64,000 bases of DNA. Origin: Diadophis punctatus similis. Lineage: Eukaryota; Chordata; Lepidosauria; Squamata; Dipsadidae. Shown in pieces: positions 1 through 11,906 of this stretch. The translations under genes were made by a program, and so were the position numbers. Positions within the stretch are counted from its first letter, which is position 1. Every line of letters starts with the position of its first letter. The notes beneath the pieces are model-generated. The model was given only the letters and a program-made list of their open reading frames with translations, was not told the DNA's origin and ran no database searches. Where the stretch lies: contig JALIGW010000016.1 of assembly GCA_023053685.1 (NCBI GenBank), forward strand, positions 3,772,501 to 3,836,500, written 5' to 3'.

Positions 1-25
1 ATCTATCTATCTATCTATCAATCTA
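1..25. repeat. (ATCT)n microsatellite, cut by window edge
   Basis: ATCT repeats from base 1 with one imperfect unit (ATCA). The array probably continues to the left of the window. Confidence 0.9.
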
Positions 26-608
26 TGATTTACCAAAGCAAACTTATTTCATGGTTTGGAAAATCAATGTGAAAGGCTTTTGCTTTTAAAAATATTTATT
101 ATTAGGTAAACAATTTGTAAGGAACAAATGATCCTTAAAAAAGATAAATAATAACATTTTCAATTCCATAGCATTATTCGTGTTTTTATTAATTTTTATA
201 CCACACTTTTCCCCTAGGAATATATTTGATTCTCTTCCCAGCTAGTTATTGTTATAAAGAACCTGATTATCTGGATTAGGCTGGGGAATAAGGATTAGTC
301 CAAGATCACCTTTTGAGCTTTATCACTTCATGGATTAGAACTTGGGTCTCAACTGATTTTCTAATTACTCTGAACCAGCCATTTATGCAATGTGTTATGT
401 CACTGATACGCTCCTATTATAATCTTCAGTATATGACTTTTGCATTGCTTTCATCTTCCAATGTCACAGTATTATGAAGTGGGGAAGAGAATTTAAAATA
501 ATAGTTTCGAATATCAGAATGTTATTATGATTGAAAAATACCATTCTCATCACTGCAAATTACTTTCTGGGGGGAAACATGATAGAGACTTGCCATTTTT
601 CTTTCCAT
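26..608. other. AT-rich DNA, nothing recognised
   Basis: No repeat, RNA gene or coding signal seen. Short open frames here have no recognisable motif. Confidence 0.6.
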
Positions 609-680
609 GCATGGCTATCTCAGGAATTCTGGGAGTTGAAGTCCACAGGTCCTCAAAGAACCATAGTTTGGCCACCCCTG
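609..680. mobile_element. one arm of a hAT-type MITE
   Basis: Contains the arm AATTCTGGGAGTTGAAGTCC and ends in TTTGGCCACCCCTG, the same 3' end as the complete small element at 11764-11831. The other terminus is not evident, so this is a partial or decayed copy. Confidence 0.7.
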
Positions 681-1189
681 GTATATGGCTTAGCATTATT
701 TTGTACCATGCAATTACATGATTTTAAGCCCATACCAAATCATTATATTTATTGTTTTAGAATCGAGTGTGAACTCTATCAATATTTTCAAGAGATCTGT
801 AGACTGCAAAGATCCATGCATATTTTCTAAGTTCCACCCTTCCTTATTTTAATCAGTTAATGATATAAAGCGTTTCTGTTACAAACTCAGCTGCTATCGT
901 TTTCTCCTGCAAAGGAGAGATGAATCCTTGAAAGTTGATTATTGACCTGTGTTTGAAAGAACATCCCATGTCTGGGATATGCATTTACTGTATGTTCAAC
1001 AAGACCAGCTCCAATGATTCATCGCCATCATTCTCATCCATCTATGCAACCACCTATTCACTTATTTATTTCAGCATTTCCTCTAGCAGGATTTGAATTA
1101 CTGGCAATTCTAGCAGAATCATTGGGTGCTGATGTCCAATACACTTGGAAGACATCAGCTTGAAGTGGATCTGTTTAGAGAAAGCATAG
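681..1189. other. unique AT-rich DNA, nothing recognised
   Basis: No feature supported. Confidence 0.6.
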
Positions 1190-1427
1190 AGATGGCGCAG
1201 TGGTTAAATGCAGCTACTGCAGGCTACTCCAGCTGACTGCTAGTTCAGCAGTTCAGCTGTTCAAATCTCACCGGCTCAAGGTTGACTCAGCCTTCCATCC
1301 TTCTGAGGTCGGTAAAATGAGGACCCAGATTGTTGGGGGCAATATGCTGAACTCTGTAAACCGCTTAGAGAGGGCTGTAAAGCACTATGAAGCGGTATAT
1401 AAGTCTAAGTGCTATTGCTATTGCTAT
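1190..1427 (+). mobile_element. tRNA-derived SINE, family A, with L2/MIR-like 3' half
   Basis: The 5' part starts GATGGCGCAGTGGTTAAATG, a tRNA-like head with A-box character; a B-box-like GTTCAAATCTC follows. The 3' half has GTAAAATGAGGACCCAG, GTAAACCGCTTAGAGAGG and GAAGCGGTATATAAG and ends in repeats of TGCTAT. The 3' half resembles L2/MIR tails, which suggests (inference) mobilisation by an L2-type LINE. Other copies lie at 7108, 24985 and, reversed, 55276. The open frame that crosses it has no coding meaning. Confidence 0.88.
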
Positions 1428-2052
1428 CTCACCTTTCGGCTTGAAGCCCAAGCAACAGATGATCATAAAAAATCCACACAAACATTTACAGACTTTTTAA
1501 GGCCATGAAGTGACGATGGAAATATGCACTCACCAAGTCTCAAATGTTGCGATCATGAACTTCTGAGAGCATCCTGCAGGGTTTTTTTTAGCCTCAGTCT
1601 TAGGTGGCAGAAGAAACATGGCTCCAAGCCAAAATGACCTTGTTTTTTTTCTCCAAAATCTTCCTGACCAGTCAACCTGAAAAGCCTATCAGGCTTTTAG
1701 AGCTTAGAGTCAGCAATACCCTACATTCGGCTTCTTACTGCTGGTCAGCAGCTACCTGCTGTTTTGAAGTACTGCCAGTTGCTTCAATTTCTTCAGACAC
1801 GTTCTGCCATACAAAATAACACAACGCAAAACAGATCTTAGGCTGTGAATTCACATTCTAAATCTTTGGACTAGGGCGGGCTATAGATTTATATAATAGA
1901 TAAAAAATATGGTGTATTATCATGAAGAACTGTAGAAGTTGTTGAGGACTGTGGAAAGCAGAGAATTAACTCAAAGGGTGAATAGATCCGAGATTTTCCT
2001 TTGGGGGATACAAGAGTGTTTTTTTCTTTTCTTTTTAAAAATATATTAAGCC
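1428..2052. other. unique DNA, nothing recognised
   Basis: No feature supported. Confidence 0.6.
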
Positions 2053-2054
2053 TA

Positions 2055-2541
2055 ACGTATTTTTCGGAGTATAAGACGCACCTTTTTCCTCCCTAAAAGT
2101 GGCTGAAAATTTGGGTGCGTCTTATACTTCGAATGTAGCTTTTTTTTTTCAGCCCTAACTAGGTGGTGCTAACAGATCTTCCCAGCTCTTACCTTGCAGG
2201 CTTTTTCATTATTACTCTCTCCAAAGAATGTTTTTCCAGCCCTAAGTCTTTGCAAGGTTTTTTTCATTGCTCTACTTGCTCAGAATAAGTTTTTTTCTAG
2301 CCCTAACCAGGTGCTATCTATCTTCCCAGCTCTTACTGGCTTGCAGGCTCTTTCATTGTTACTCTCTCCGAAGAAGGTTTTTTTAAGTCCTAACCAGGGG
2401 ATAAAATAATGTGCTGAAGCTGACCAGACTAAGGACATTAGCCAGATGAATACCTGGTAGGCAGATTTCCCCCCTATTTTCCTCCCCAAAAACTAAGGTG
2501 CGTCTTATACTCCGGTGCGTCTTATACTCTGAAAAATACGG
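2055..2541. mobile_element. TA-flanked TIR element, 'ATAAGACGCACC' family, copy 1
   Basis: Terminal inverted repeats of the form CCGTATTTTTCGGAGTATAA are followed by GACGCACC. The element is flanked by TA on both sides (2053-2054 and 2542-2543). The right end carries the subterminal phrase GTGCGTCTTATACTCC twice in tandem. The TA duplication is consistent with a Tc1/mariner-type transposase, but no coding remains; this is a non-autonomous element. Internally it holds CTTTCATTATTACTCTCTCC-type duplications at about 2200-2240 and 2340-2370. Confidence 0.85.
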
Positions 2542-2543
2542 TA

Positions 2544-3912
2544 CTTTAGATTTGCATGAGAAAGATATATTGTCTGCTTCAAAATGGTAAGAAACCAAAA
2601 TTAAATTGTTGATTCAGAAGAAATGTCAGGATACTAATGAGAGAGACAAAGAAAGAGAGAGAGATGTTAATGGACCATATGTAAGCTTGCCAATCCATTT
2701 TTTAAGAACAGTATTTCTTAAAGTATGTTGTGTATAGTGTTCCCCAAAGCAGATGCAAGTGATGTTTTTTCTTAAATCTAAGGTCATTCATGGGCCAACA
2801 AATACCCTATCCATGAATAAAAATGAGATGGTAGCATATCTCTCCTCAAATAGCTCCTCAAAGCAGCTAGTACCAAAAATATTCACTAGAACACTTTTAG
2901 ATGAAAGTTCACAGAGAATATGGGCTTTTAAGTGAAAAAGATATTGCCTCCCTCTCTATGGAACAGATTTTTATGAACAAAATATTCAGCTTTTACTAAA
3001 ACTTTTTTTAAATATTGTGTGGAATTCCATGGACTTAAAAAGTTTAAGAGACACTATTGTAGAATAAGACATTGTCCAAAACTGAATTAACCACTATAAA
3101 GCATATGCTTTATCATTTGATAGGTTCCATTACCAAAATCAGTAAAGGTTGCTTTCATTCTTTGTGAAGTACTGAGCAATCATTCAGGATCAAGGTTGTT
3201 TTCGTTTAGGTGGGAAAATATTTCTTTTTCACTTCATCGTAAGTACTATATCTCTGAGATTTAAAAAATGTAGAAAGAAAAAGCCTCTTATTATTGTCAA
3301 CCAATAAAAGATTTTTTATACATAGTGAGATAAAACAGGAACATGTTTAAGAAGATTCTTTTCTACCACTGGTTACAGATTCCTACAATCTATTCAGTCT
3401 GATACCAAATAAATTGCATTTGCTATAAAGAGCTAAAGAGAATCAAGATCATTGTCTCTATTCATACATCTGGTAAAAATATCACTCCCCAACATTTCAG
3501 CTGCCAAGTATAATTCCATTTGTTTGCCATTTGCAGCAGATGCTGCACAACTCATCTAGCAAAAATTCGCACTTTGCTTATTTAGCTTCTCTGTCCTCTT
3601 TAAACTTCAGTAGATGGTACAAATGCCATAAAGGTTAGATTTGGCTGAGACATTCCTCTTATGTATGTGAAAATCTGCAGAGCTGGCTCAAATAAAATCC
3701 TACTTTAGCGTATATGAAAAGAAAATCCCACCAAGGAAAACTTCACGTTCCTTCTTGAACCCATTCGGCTTCATCAGTTGCCTGGGATAGATTGATCTAG
3801 CAGGCACCACTCCTTCTGCAGACAAGGAGAACTCAAAAAGTTTAAAAAAAAATTATCAGAGAGTTATCTGACCATGGCAATGGACTGGTAGCAATGTCCT
3901 CCAAAATCTATT
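2544..3912. other. unique AT-rich DNA with a short GA run
   Basis: Only a GAGA run near 2640-2665 stands out. No coding or repeat match is recognised. Confidence 0.6.
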
Positions 3913-3920
3913 CTCTAGGC

Positions 3921-4001
3921 CAGGGGTCTCCAACCTTGGCAACTTTAATTCTGGGAGTTGAAGTCCACCAGGCTTAAAGTTGCCCAGATGGGAGACCCCT
4001 G
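3921..4001. mobile_element. 81-bp hAT-type MITE
   Basis: Ends CAGGGGTCTCC and GGGAGACCCCTG, with the common internal arm GGGAGTTGAAGTCCACC. Perfect 8-bp target duplication CTCTAGGC at 3913-3920 and 4002-4009. Confidence 0.92.
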
Positions 4002-4024
4002 CTCTAGGCCATGTCACTATTGCC

Positions 4025-4590
4025 CAGTGTTTCACAAATAGTGGGGCGGGGCCCCCTGGGGGAGCATGGAGCGATGCCAGGGGGGGCGCCTGTGACCCTG
4101 GGGAACATGTGTGGTCCCTCTCGATCGATTCCCCTGGACGGGGAGTGTTTTTCCAGTTGTACCCATGCTCCTGCGCCAGCTCCTTCCTGGCATTGCAGCC
4201 TGCCAGGAAGCAGGGTCGGCTGTGGGAAAGCCTCTCCTGCTCCGACCATTCGCTGTGAGTGCCCGGCAGAGGCGGCGCTTATGGGCCAGGCCGGCGACCC
4301 CAAAACATCGGCTTGATTAAGCTGGCCTGGCCCCGTGTCAAAAGAGGACCCTAACCACGGTAACCTATGCCTAACCGAAAACAGGCTCCACTGAGTTCAG
4401 TGTGACTTACTCCCAGGTAAGTGGGTAGAGCAGCCTTCCCCAGCCAATAGTTTGCTTGCAGCTTATAATAAGTAAAATAATAAATATTAACACTAAAATT
4501 CCATTGGGGCCCAGATCGGAGAGTTGGGGGGGCACAAAATGTTTACTTCTTCCTAGGGGGGGCGTAACAGAAAATAATTGAGAAGCACTG
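4025..4590. mobile_element. 566-bp non-autonomous hAT element
   Basis: The 5' end is CAGTGTTTCACAAATAGTGG followed by GGCGGGGCCCCC. The 3' end has GGGGGGGCGTAACAG and finishes AAGCACTG. Perfect 8-bp duplication CTATTGCC at 4017-4024 and 4591-4598. The GC-rich interior gives several overlapping open frames in both directions, none resembling a transposase. It inserted only 16 bases from the right end of the previous MITE. Confidence 0.88.
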
Positions 4591-4654
4591 CTATTGCCCC
4601 AAGATGAAATCAGATCTAAAGTTTAACACATACTGTACACATACACCCACCCTT

Positions 4655-4961
4655 CAGTGGTGAAATCCATTTTTTTTACTACCGGTTCTGTGGGCGTGGC
4701 TTGGTGGGCGTGACAGGGGAAGGATACTGCAAAATCTCCATTCCCTCCCCACTCCTGGGGGAAGCATATTGCAAAATCTCCGTTCCCATCCCACTCTGGG
4801 GCCAGCCAGAGGTGGTATTTGCTGGTTCTCCGAACTTCTCAAAATTTCCGCTACCGGTTCTCTGAACTACTCAAAATTTCCGCTACCGGTTCTCTGAACT
4901 ACTCAAAATTTCCGCTACCAGTTCTCCAGAACCTGTCAGAACCTGCTGGATTTCATCCCTG
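4655..4961. mobile_element. hAT MITE, 'GTGAAATCC' family
   Basis: Ends CAGTGGTGAAATCC and GGATTTCATCCCTG. Target duplication CCACCCTT / CCACCCTC, 7 of 8 matching (4647-4654, 4962-4969). Internally there are three tandem copies of a roughly 34-bp unit containing TCAAAATTTCCGCTACC (about 4835-4920). The same family, in opposite orientation, is the outer element at 60416-60965. Confidence 0.87.
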
Positions 4962-4969
4962 CCACCCTC

Positions 4970-5645
4970 GTATGCATCAGTTCTTCAATCAGACAAATTG
5001 AAGGCTGCCATAAACTCCTAAAATGCCCTGGACTCAGTAAGTGGCCGTAAGAATTAAGTCCCAAGGACAAGCAAACTCAACAGTCTCCAAAAGTCGCCAA
5101 TAATGGAGTCAGGCATGGCTATCACTTGCAACAGGGAGGACAGTGCATTCCCTGAGAGTCAAGTTCCACTTATCTGAAAGAGAGAACCTTTGAGAGTCCC
5201 CAACAACTCATGAGTGACAATAACTACTACCTCTGCTCTTTTCCTGGAGTTTCAACCCAAACCCAAAACTTGGGCAGGTGAGAAGGGAATCCTTCCTCTG
5301 GTCCACCCAGGTTTTGGCCATACCTCCAATATGCTCCTGATTAATGTCTAGGGAAAACTATTCAAATTTATACTAAATTGCTTTGGAGATCATATGCCAA
5401 AACATTCCTAGCTATAACAGGAGGAGGTACTTTCCTTCACCATTCTCTTACTTCATTTCCAGAATTGGATCTCAGAAATGCTTCCTTGAGTTCTCTCTCT
5501 CCAATTGCAAGGGTATAATCTCTAGATCCAACCCTATGACAGAGTTTGCACAATCACCTTAGAAAAGACACAGCAGATACATTTATATAACATGCTAATT
5601 TTAAATTTTTTAACTATTATTCTTTGCATGCTTAAGTGTCTAGGA
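4970..5645. other. unique DNA, nothing recognised
   Basis: No feature supported. Confidence 0.55.
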
Positions 5646-5709
5646 CAGTGTTTCTCAACCTTGGCAATTTTAAGATGTGGGGACTCCCAGAATTCCCTCA
5701 GCTGGCATG
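5646..5709. mobile_element. half of a palindromic hAT MITE
   Basis: Begins CAGTGTTTCTCAACCTTGGC and carries CTCCCAGAATTCCC, matching the left arm of the elements at 20340 and 26062. The right arm is missing. Confidence 0.75.
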
Positions 5710-6440
5710 TTGACTTGAAACCTTTTGATTAGCTTATTATTTGGCTAGCTAATGAATTATAATATAGAGTTGGAAGGCAGAAAATTGGCTTATTCAGTCC
5801 CCAAAGCAAACATGTTGTGTAAACCCAGCCACTAAGGCACACTAGGGTTTCCATTCCATTAGGAAAAATAAAATCTACAAATTTAATCACTGTAGACAGG
5901 CATGAAGTTTGCATACAAGAAACACCAAGGCACGTCATACCAAATTCTCTATGTATCCTGTTGCAAAACAAAAAGGTAAGCCATTAAGGGAATCAATAGG
6001 GAAACTTTTTTTTCCTGGGCTTAATTTGGTCTGTGAGCACTGTGAGATGCATATATTAATCTTCCCTAGGCAGACAAATTAATTACACTAAGTATATGAG
6101 CTATAGAAATGAGCCCCTTTCCCCCAGAGTACAAACACATATTTTGTCACATTAATCATTTTACACAACAGAGTTTATAGATGTGTATATATCTAATTTT
6201 TTAAAAATTATGGTCACCTGACAGTACTGCAAACAAAAGCACATTAAAAATAAAAATAAAGTAAAAACAAACTAAAATGATGCAACTAGTGGTGGGTTTG
6301 TCGGCGGATACTCAAAGTCTGCCCAAGTTTAAAGGCCGGGTCACAAAATTTAGCCACATTCAAGGAGACTGAATCATACCAACATGACGACAGTGCATAA
6401 AAAAGATCATAAGTTCCTATGTGTTTTACCATGCTTAAGA
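5710..6440. other. unique AT-rich DNA, nothing recognised
   Basis: The longest open frames here are chance. No repeat recognised. Confidence 0.55.
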
Positions 6441-6448
6441 CCTTATAC

Positions 6449-6687
6449 CAGTGGTGGGTTGCTACCAGTTTGGACCGGTTCACGTGAACCAGTGGTGGAA
6501 ATTTGGCCATGGTCGCCGAACCGATAGTGAAGGCCGGCATGCCACACCCCCGAACCGGTTCCCTGGTCGACGCTGCTTGAAAGCGGCTGACAAAGGCTTC
6601 TGCGCATGCGCAGAAGGTCAATACCCAGATGTGACGCAACGCGTGCACTTCCGAACCGGTAGGGAAGGTAAGAGAAACCCACCCCTG
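6449..6687. mobile_element. hAT MITE, 'GGTGGGTTNC' family, 239 bp
   Basis: Ends CAGTGGTGGGTTGC and AACCCACCCCTG; perfect duplication CCTTATAC at 6441-6448 and 6688-6695. The centre contains TGCGCATGCGCA (6601-6612) within an inverted repeat, plus several CCGGTT/AACCGG pairs that let it fold. Confidence 0.93.
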
Positions 6688-6694
6688 CCTTATA

Positions 6695-7078
6695 CAGGTA
6701 GCCCTCGATTTACAACAGTTCCTTTAATGACCGTTTGAAGTTACAACGGCACTTGAAAAAGTGACATATGACCATTTTTCACACTTATGACCCTTGCAGC
6801 ATCTCCATGGTCAAGTGATTTACATTCAGATGCTTGACAACTGGTTCATACTTATGACGGTTGCAGTCTCCCGGGGTCATGTGATCAACTTTTGTGACTT
6901 TCTGACAAAGTCAATGGGGAAGCCAGTTTCACTTAACAACCGTATTTAACAACTGCAGTGATTCACTTAACAAATGTGACAAAAAAGTCATAAAATGGGG
7001 CAAAAGTCACTTAACAAATTTCTCTCTTAGCAACATAAATTTTAGGCTCAATTGTGGTCGTAAGTGGGGGACTACCTG
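6695..7078. mobile_element. TA-flanked element, 'CAGGTAG' family
   Basis: Termini CAGGTAGCCCTCG and GGGGACTACCTG, flanked by TA. The interior repeats short phrases such as CACTTAACAA and CTTATGACC. The other clear copies are 23149-23548 and, reversed, 34216-34569. No transposase sequence is seen. The right target duplication of the hAT element at 6449 overlaps its first base, so the hAT element landed exactly on its border. Confidence 0.85.
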
Positions 7079-7107
7079 TAGAGAGTACAGTAAATAAGGA
7101 CAAAAGA

Positions 7108-7345
7108 GCCGCAGTGGCACAGTGGTTAGAATGCAGTACTGCAGGCTACTTCTGCTGACTGCCGGTTGCCTGCAATTTGGCAGTTCAAGTATCACCAGGC
7201 TCAAGATTGACTCAGCCTTCCATCCTTCCGAGGTGGGTAAAATGAGGACCCAGATTGTTGGGGGCAATATGCTGACTCTGTAAACCGCTTAAAGAGGGCT
7301 GTAAAGCACTGTGAAGCGGTATATAAATCTAAGTGCTATTGTTAT
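7108..7345 (+). mobile_element. tRNA-derived SINE, family A
   Basis: Same head and tail landmarks as the copy at 1190, with GCAGTGGCACAGTGGTTAG at the 5' end and GTAAACCGCTTAAAGAGG near the 3' end, finishing in TAAGTGCTATTG. Confidence 0.88.
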
Positions 7346-8333
7346 AAGCTGCAGTCTCAACAGCCCCTGCAGGGGCACAGTCTCAAGTCATGCCAACATT
7401 TTTGTATCAGTCCTCCAAAACTGCTGTGCGGAGAGCATTGAGACATGCTAAAGTTAATGGTCTTCAGAATTTGTAAACACTTATGTGTTTTAAGTATCTC
7501 TCTGGTTGGGAAATTACTTCTCAGAAAAACATTCTTTGACAGGGCACCGCTGTTGGGCTTCCAGATCTTTGATTCATTGTTTAAATGCACCGAGGGCCCA
7601 GTCATAACTCATCATTAGAAACAACTCCTGGGAAAGCTAAGGGGCTTGTGAGATTGTCCTGAGCCATATTGATTTATAATGGTCCTCAATAGGGAAAGAA
7701 ACTCTGGGAAAGGAGTAATTTCAACCAATGTGCTTTGATACAGATCTTTGCACCTGTTTCAAATTCAGCTAACCCTGCCTCTCTCCTGAAAGCTACATTT
7801 GGAACACAAGGATTACCTGGAATATAGTCCTTAGGTGTTTAGTTTGGAATCTTTCAAGAGGCATAAAGTCTTAGCTAATCATTGAAAAATAATTATGCAT
7901 GAGCCTTGGCTGAATATAGCTTCAGTGCTGTTAGGATATGCTATGCTCATCTGGTGAAATAAAGACTGAATTGCAGCCGTTGTTCTGCATGTATCATTTT
8001 GTATGACATATGTTTGTGTGCACTTCATTTGGTGAAGCCATGGAAAACCATGCCCCCAAACTTTAGAAGTTTTCCCTTGTTCGATGCTCTGGTCATTTAT
8101 CTTCCAGGCACGCAGTTTAGATGTCTTTGCAAAGATCAAGATCTTAGTTTTACTGTAGTAGTTGATTTCAAGTGGGAACTAGATCAAAAGTTGATTTAAA
8201 AAATCAATAAATGCAATATATAATATTGGACCTGTTTTAGATGTGTATTTTTGGCCAGGTGTTGAAGTATAAGGGCATGTCCAGAGACAGAATGTCTTAC
8301 TTGCTAATCTGCCAATATATGATATCAATCAAG
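7346..8333. other. unique DNA, nothing recognised
   Basis: No feature supported. Open frames at 7357-7605 and 7879-8139 (minus) show no recognisable motif. Confidence 0.55.
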
Positions 8334-8335
8334 TA

Positions 8336-9335
8336 CCATATTTTCGGAGTATAAGACGCACCTTTTTACTCCCAAAATGAGGGTGAAAACCTGGGTGTGT
8401 CTTATACACCGAATGCAGCCTCACCCACCCAGCCACCCCCACCCTTTAGCCTCTGTCTTCCATCAATTTACCTGCTTGCAGCAAAGAGGGAAGAGCCTGT
8501 AAAGCCAAGCAAGTCAGTAGCAGTTTCCCCGATCTACAGCTGATTAGCCACCTGGAAAAATGAAAGTGAAACTAACTACAAAGGCAAATAGCTGGCAGAG
8601 ACAGGCAGATTTTTATTTTTTACTGAACTGGATGGAAAGGGGGTAAGTGAATAACTAAATGTCTGTAGAATGTTCAAATTATTAGACTTACTTTTTAAAG
8701 ACTGCTTTATTTTTGTTCTAGAGCCAGGGATCTCCAACTTTGGCAACTTTAAGACTTGTGGACTTCAACTCCCAGAATTCAACAGCCAGCGTTGTTAGCT
8801 TTGCTGGCTGTGGAATTCTGGGAGTTGAAGTCCACAAGTCTTAAAGTTGTCAAGGTTGGAGATCCCTGTAAATCTAGACAACTTAACAAAATAAAGAAGC
8901 TTTTTAAAATAAATGTTTGCTCTGAAGAGGCCCAGTGCTATTATATCTTCTTTTAAATAATAGAGAATAATGTATACTTCCAGAAATTTTAATTAATTTT
9001 AACAGCTCTGTACAAGTATAGTATGAAATGTAACAGTATCCTGTTTAGTATTAGAGTTTAGTTACCTTGGAGTAGATCTATTTAAATAATTGGGAGGAGT
9101 TAGTGTGACTACATTTAAGAAAACTTTCTGGCATAATGTACATTTCTCCAATTCTTTGCTATTTCTATGAGTCAGGCACACATGCACAGAAATACACAGC
9201 AAACAGTATATATCATCTGTGCTGTTTGCTGTTTGGCAAATTGCTTGGAGGCAGAGGCCTTTTTCCCTTGTTTTCCTCCCCCAAAACTAAGTTGCGTCTT
9301 ATACTTCGGTGCGTCTTATACTCCGAAAAATACGG
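8336..9335. mobile_element. TA-flanked TIR element, 'ATAAGACGCACC' family, 1000 bp copy
   Basis: TA flanks at 8334-8335 and 9336-9337; left end CCATATTTTCGGAGTATAAG, right end with the doubled CTTATACT phrase and CCGAAAAATACGG. This copy is twice the length of copy 1. It contains a later palindromic hAT MITE (8724-8868) and roughly 500 bp of AT-rich interior without transposase motifs. Confidence 0.8.
8724..8868. mobile_element. palindromic hAT MITE nested in the TA element
   Basis: Near-perfect inverted repeat from CAGGGATCTCCAAC to GTTGGAGATCCCTG with arms carrying CTTCAACTCCCAGAATTC. No clear 8-bp duplication remains. Confidence 0.85.
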
Positions 9336-9337
9336 TA

Positions 9338-9843
9338 AACTAATTTGTTGTATAAGGGTTTGTTCATAGAGCTTATTTATTCTTAAATGGCTATTATGCC
9401 TATAATTAGCAGGCAGATCTTGGGTGACCTTTTTATAAGTATGGCTACTAAATATAGGAGCTAAGACCCAGTCTTCTAGGATTTGCACAGTGCAATCCAT
9501 AGAAGTAAACAAAGAAGAACTGGGATCCACCATTCTAAAGTATTGCATAATATCTCAGGAGTAATAAACTCGTTGCATGGAGTTTTACCAGGCTTTAGCT
9601 GATATATAAGTATTTTTATTTCAGGGGTCCAGTTAGGGAGCATGGTAACATTAAGATTTAAATATAATTTAGGAGACTCTTCTTGCAAATAAAATACTCT
9701 AAAGTGGTGCTCTCACACAGATGCAGGTAAGAGATAAGAAATGGGGAATTGAAAAGGGCCTGCCACTTGGGTGGGAAGCTGTCAGGTACCAAATAGAATG
9801 GGATTTCTGACTTGAGATGCTGTTATCAATGGCTGTCAGGAAT
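9338..9843. other. unique DNA, nothing recognised
   Basis: No feature supported. Confidence 0.55.
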
Positions 9844-9851
9844 CCCTAGGG

Positions 9852-10266
9852 CAGTGATGGTGAACCTTTTTTTCCTTGGGTGCCAAAAGCAAGGGTGTGC
9901 ACGCTATTGTGCACATGTGAGTGCCCACACCCATAATTCAATGCCCCCCTGTGCTGCCCCGCCCCCCCATGCATGTGCGCACGACCCCCGCTCCCCCGTT
10001 TCCCGACTTCGGGTGGGCCCATTTTTCGCCCTCCCCAGGCTCCAGAGGCTTTCTTGGAGCCTGGGGAGGGCAAAAACAGCTTCCCCCACCTCCCGGAGGC
10101 CCTCCAGAGGCAGAAAACGTCCTCCCAGAGCCTCCACGCAAGCCAAAAATCAGTTGGCCGGCACGCACATGCGCACTGGAGCTGAGTTAGGGCAACGGCT
10201 CGTGTGCCGGCAGATATGGCTCCGCGTGCCATCTGTGGCACGCGTGCCATAGGTTCGCCATCACTG
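9852..10266. mobile_element. hAT MITE, 'GATGGCGAACC' family, 415 bp
   Basis: Ends CAGTGATGGTGAACC and GGTTCGCCATCACTG; perfect palindromic duplication CCCTAGGG at 9844-9851 and 10267-10274. The GC-rich interior contains CGCCCTCCCCAGGCTCC and its inverse, so five overlapping open frames arise on both strands. Related copies: 14478, 17793, 18199, 22464. Confidence 0.94.
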
Positions 10267-10274
10267 CCCTAGGG

Positions 10275-11429
10275 AATCCTGTTTTGTAATGGGTGTTTGC
10301 ATTGATTCTTCAGGAGCATAAAGCCCTGGATGGAATGCTCAGCTCAGGGTATTTATCTACTGTTCAAATTTGGTCCATAAGCTGTCAAGTTGAGACCTAT
10401 TTTGAGAAGGCAGAACCTAGACATTAACTAACAGTAATAGAGTGTTATTAAATTTTAGCAGCACAGACATTGCACAGTGCTCCATTGGGTCTAACTTCAT
10501 GATGTTTGAATGAAGCTGAACTGAAATAATTAAGCCACCACACAATCTATCTTCTTTTGCTCCAGGAGCTGCTGCAAGTAAGAAAGGCTTATACCCACTT
10601 ATAAACAAGCTGTTCTCTGGCCAAATTTCTTGAGGTAGGAGTATGTCAGGTTAATTAATAGTTTTGCTGCAGAGCTATTGTCACCAATGTTTCCCTTAAT
10701 TCATCCAATCCATGTATGGTGTCTGCTTGCTGCTGAACCTGGCAATGATCCAAATGAGTCAATCAACTTTACTTCCAGCAGACTCTCTAGCGATAGAAAA
10801 TGCAGTTTGATTAGAGCTCTTCTTTCTCAAGGTCATTCCCCCGAGGTTGTCTAATTCAAATCGTTAAACTTAGATTTTAAAGTGGTAGTACCCTTGTGGG
10901 AAAATTGGTCCAAAAGTGGGGTAGCTCCCTCTGAACAGAAGACAGGTACCAGGAATACTGAGAAGATGCTCAGGATGGGCTTCATTTAAAAAAAAACATG
11001 ACAGTAGATTGCCAGCAGAATTCACCTGCAGCCTCTTCCATATGATAGCCGTTCAGCATGTAGCAGATCTATCAAAGAGCTTTCACAGTGGAGCAATTTG
11101 TTCAAGGACAAAACAACTGCCTTTTTTCAAGTTGCATCTCCCTCTGTTCACTCTATTGTTAGAATTCTGTTTGGTTTGTAAGTAATAATTGTGCTTTTCT
11201 CCTCTCTGTCTTTTTTTCTACTTGAGAGTTAAGCCCACCACGGTTATTTCCTTCTTTTCTAGCTGTTTCAACAGTGGCGTCAACTCTAAATTCCCTGTTA
11301 GCTGCTCCTTGCTTGTTGGAGTGAACAGCAGGTGTCTTTACATCTTGCACTGTTTTGTTTGGATGACTCTCAGCATACTTTACAAAGGACTCCTTTAGTA
11401 GGTCAAGATTATTTTTTACTGAAGTCAAA
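10275..11429. other. unique DNA, nothing recognised
   Basis: No feature supported. The minus-strand frame at 11159-11428 has an ordinary composition but no motif that I know. Confidence 0.5.
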
Positions 11430-11906
11430 AGACTAAAACATATAAAGAACGGTTGCAGAAACTGGGTATGTCTAGTTTAATGAAAAGAAGGACTAGGGGA
11501 GACATGATAGCAGTGTTCCAATATCTCAGGGGCTGCCACAAAGAAGAAGGGGGTCAATCTATTTTCCAAAGCACCTGAGGGCAGAACAAGAAGCAATAGA
11601 TAGAAACTAATCAAGGAGAGAAGCAACCTAGAACTAAGGAGAAATTTCCTAATGGTTAGAAAAATTAATCAGTGGAACGACTTGCCTCCAGAAGTTGTGG
11701 GTACTCAAACAAGGAGGTTTTTAAGAAGAGTTTGGATAACCATTTGTCTGGAATGGTATAGGGCAGGGGTGGCCAAACTATGATTCTTTGAGGACATGTG
11801 GACTTCAACTCCCAGAATTCCTGAACCCCTGGTATAGGGTTTCCTGCCTGAGCAGGGGGTTGGATTAGAAGACCTCCAAGGTCCCTTCCAGCTCTGTTAT
11901 TTTTGG
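11430..11906 (+). mobile_element. CR1 LINE 3' end, interrupted by a MITE
   Basis: Decayed sequence of the ORF2 C-terminus and 3' end of a CR1 element. It includes GGGGAGACATGATAGCAGTG and CAATATCTCAGGGGCTGCC, both matching the reverse complement of the CR1 at 40541-41935. The terminus has GGTTGGATTAGAAGACCTCC and AGGTCCCTTCCAGCTCTG, the CR1-type 3' end. Stops and frameshifts break any reading frame. A 68-bp hAT MITE lies inside it. Confidence 0.88.
11764..11831. mobile_element. 68-bp hAT MITE inside CR1
   Basis: Ends CAGGGGTGGCC and GAACCCCTG; perfect duplication GTATAGGG at 11756-11763 and 11832-11839. Removing it and one duplication restores a continuous CR1 3' end, so it is younger than the CR1 copy. 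Confidence 0.9.

Noticed and set aside
1190..1427. A functional tRNA gene at the SINE heads (also 7108, 24985, 42486, 63772)
   Set aside because: The heads have only A- and B-box-like parts, no cloverleaf acceptor stem, and are followed by conserved SINE bodies.
9812..10252. Six overlapping frames on both strands, up to 146 residues
   Set aside because: They lie inside the palindromic GC-rich hAT MITE 9852-10266, and both strands are open because of symmetry. No transposase motif.
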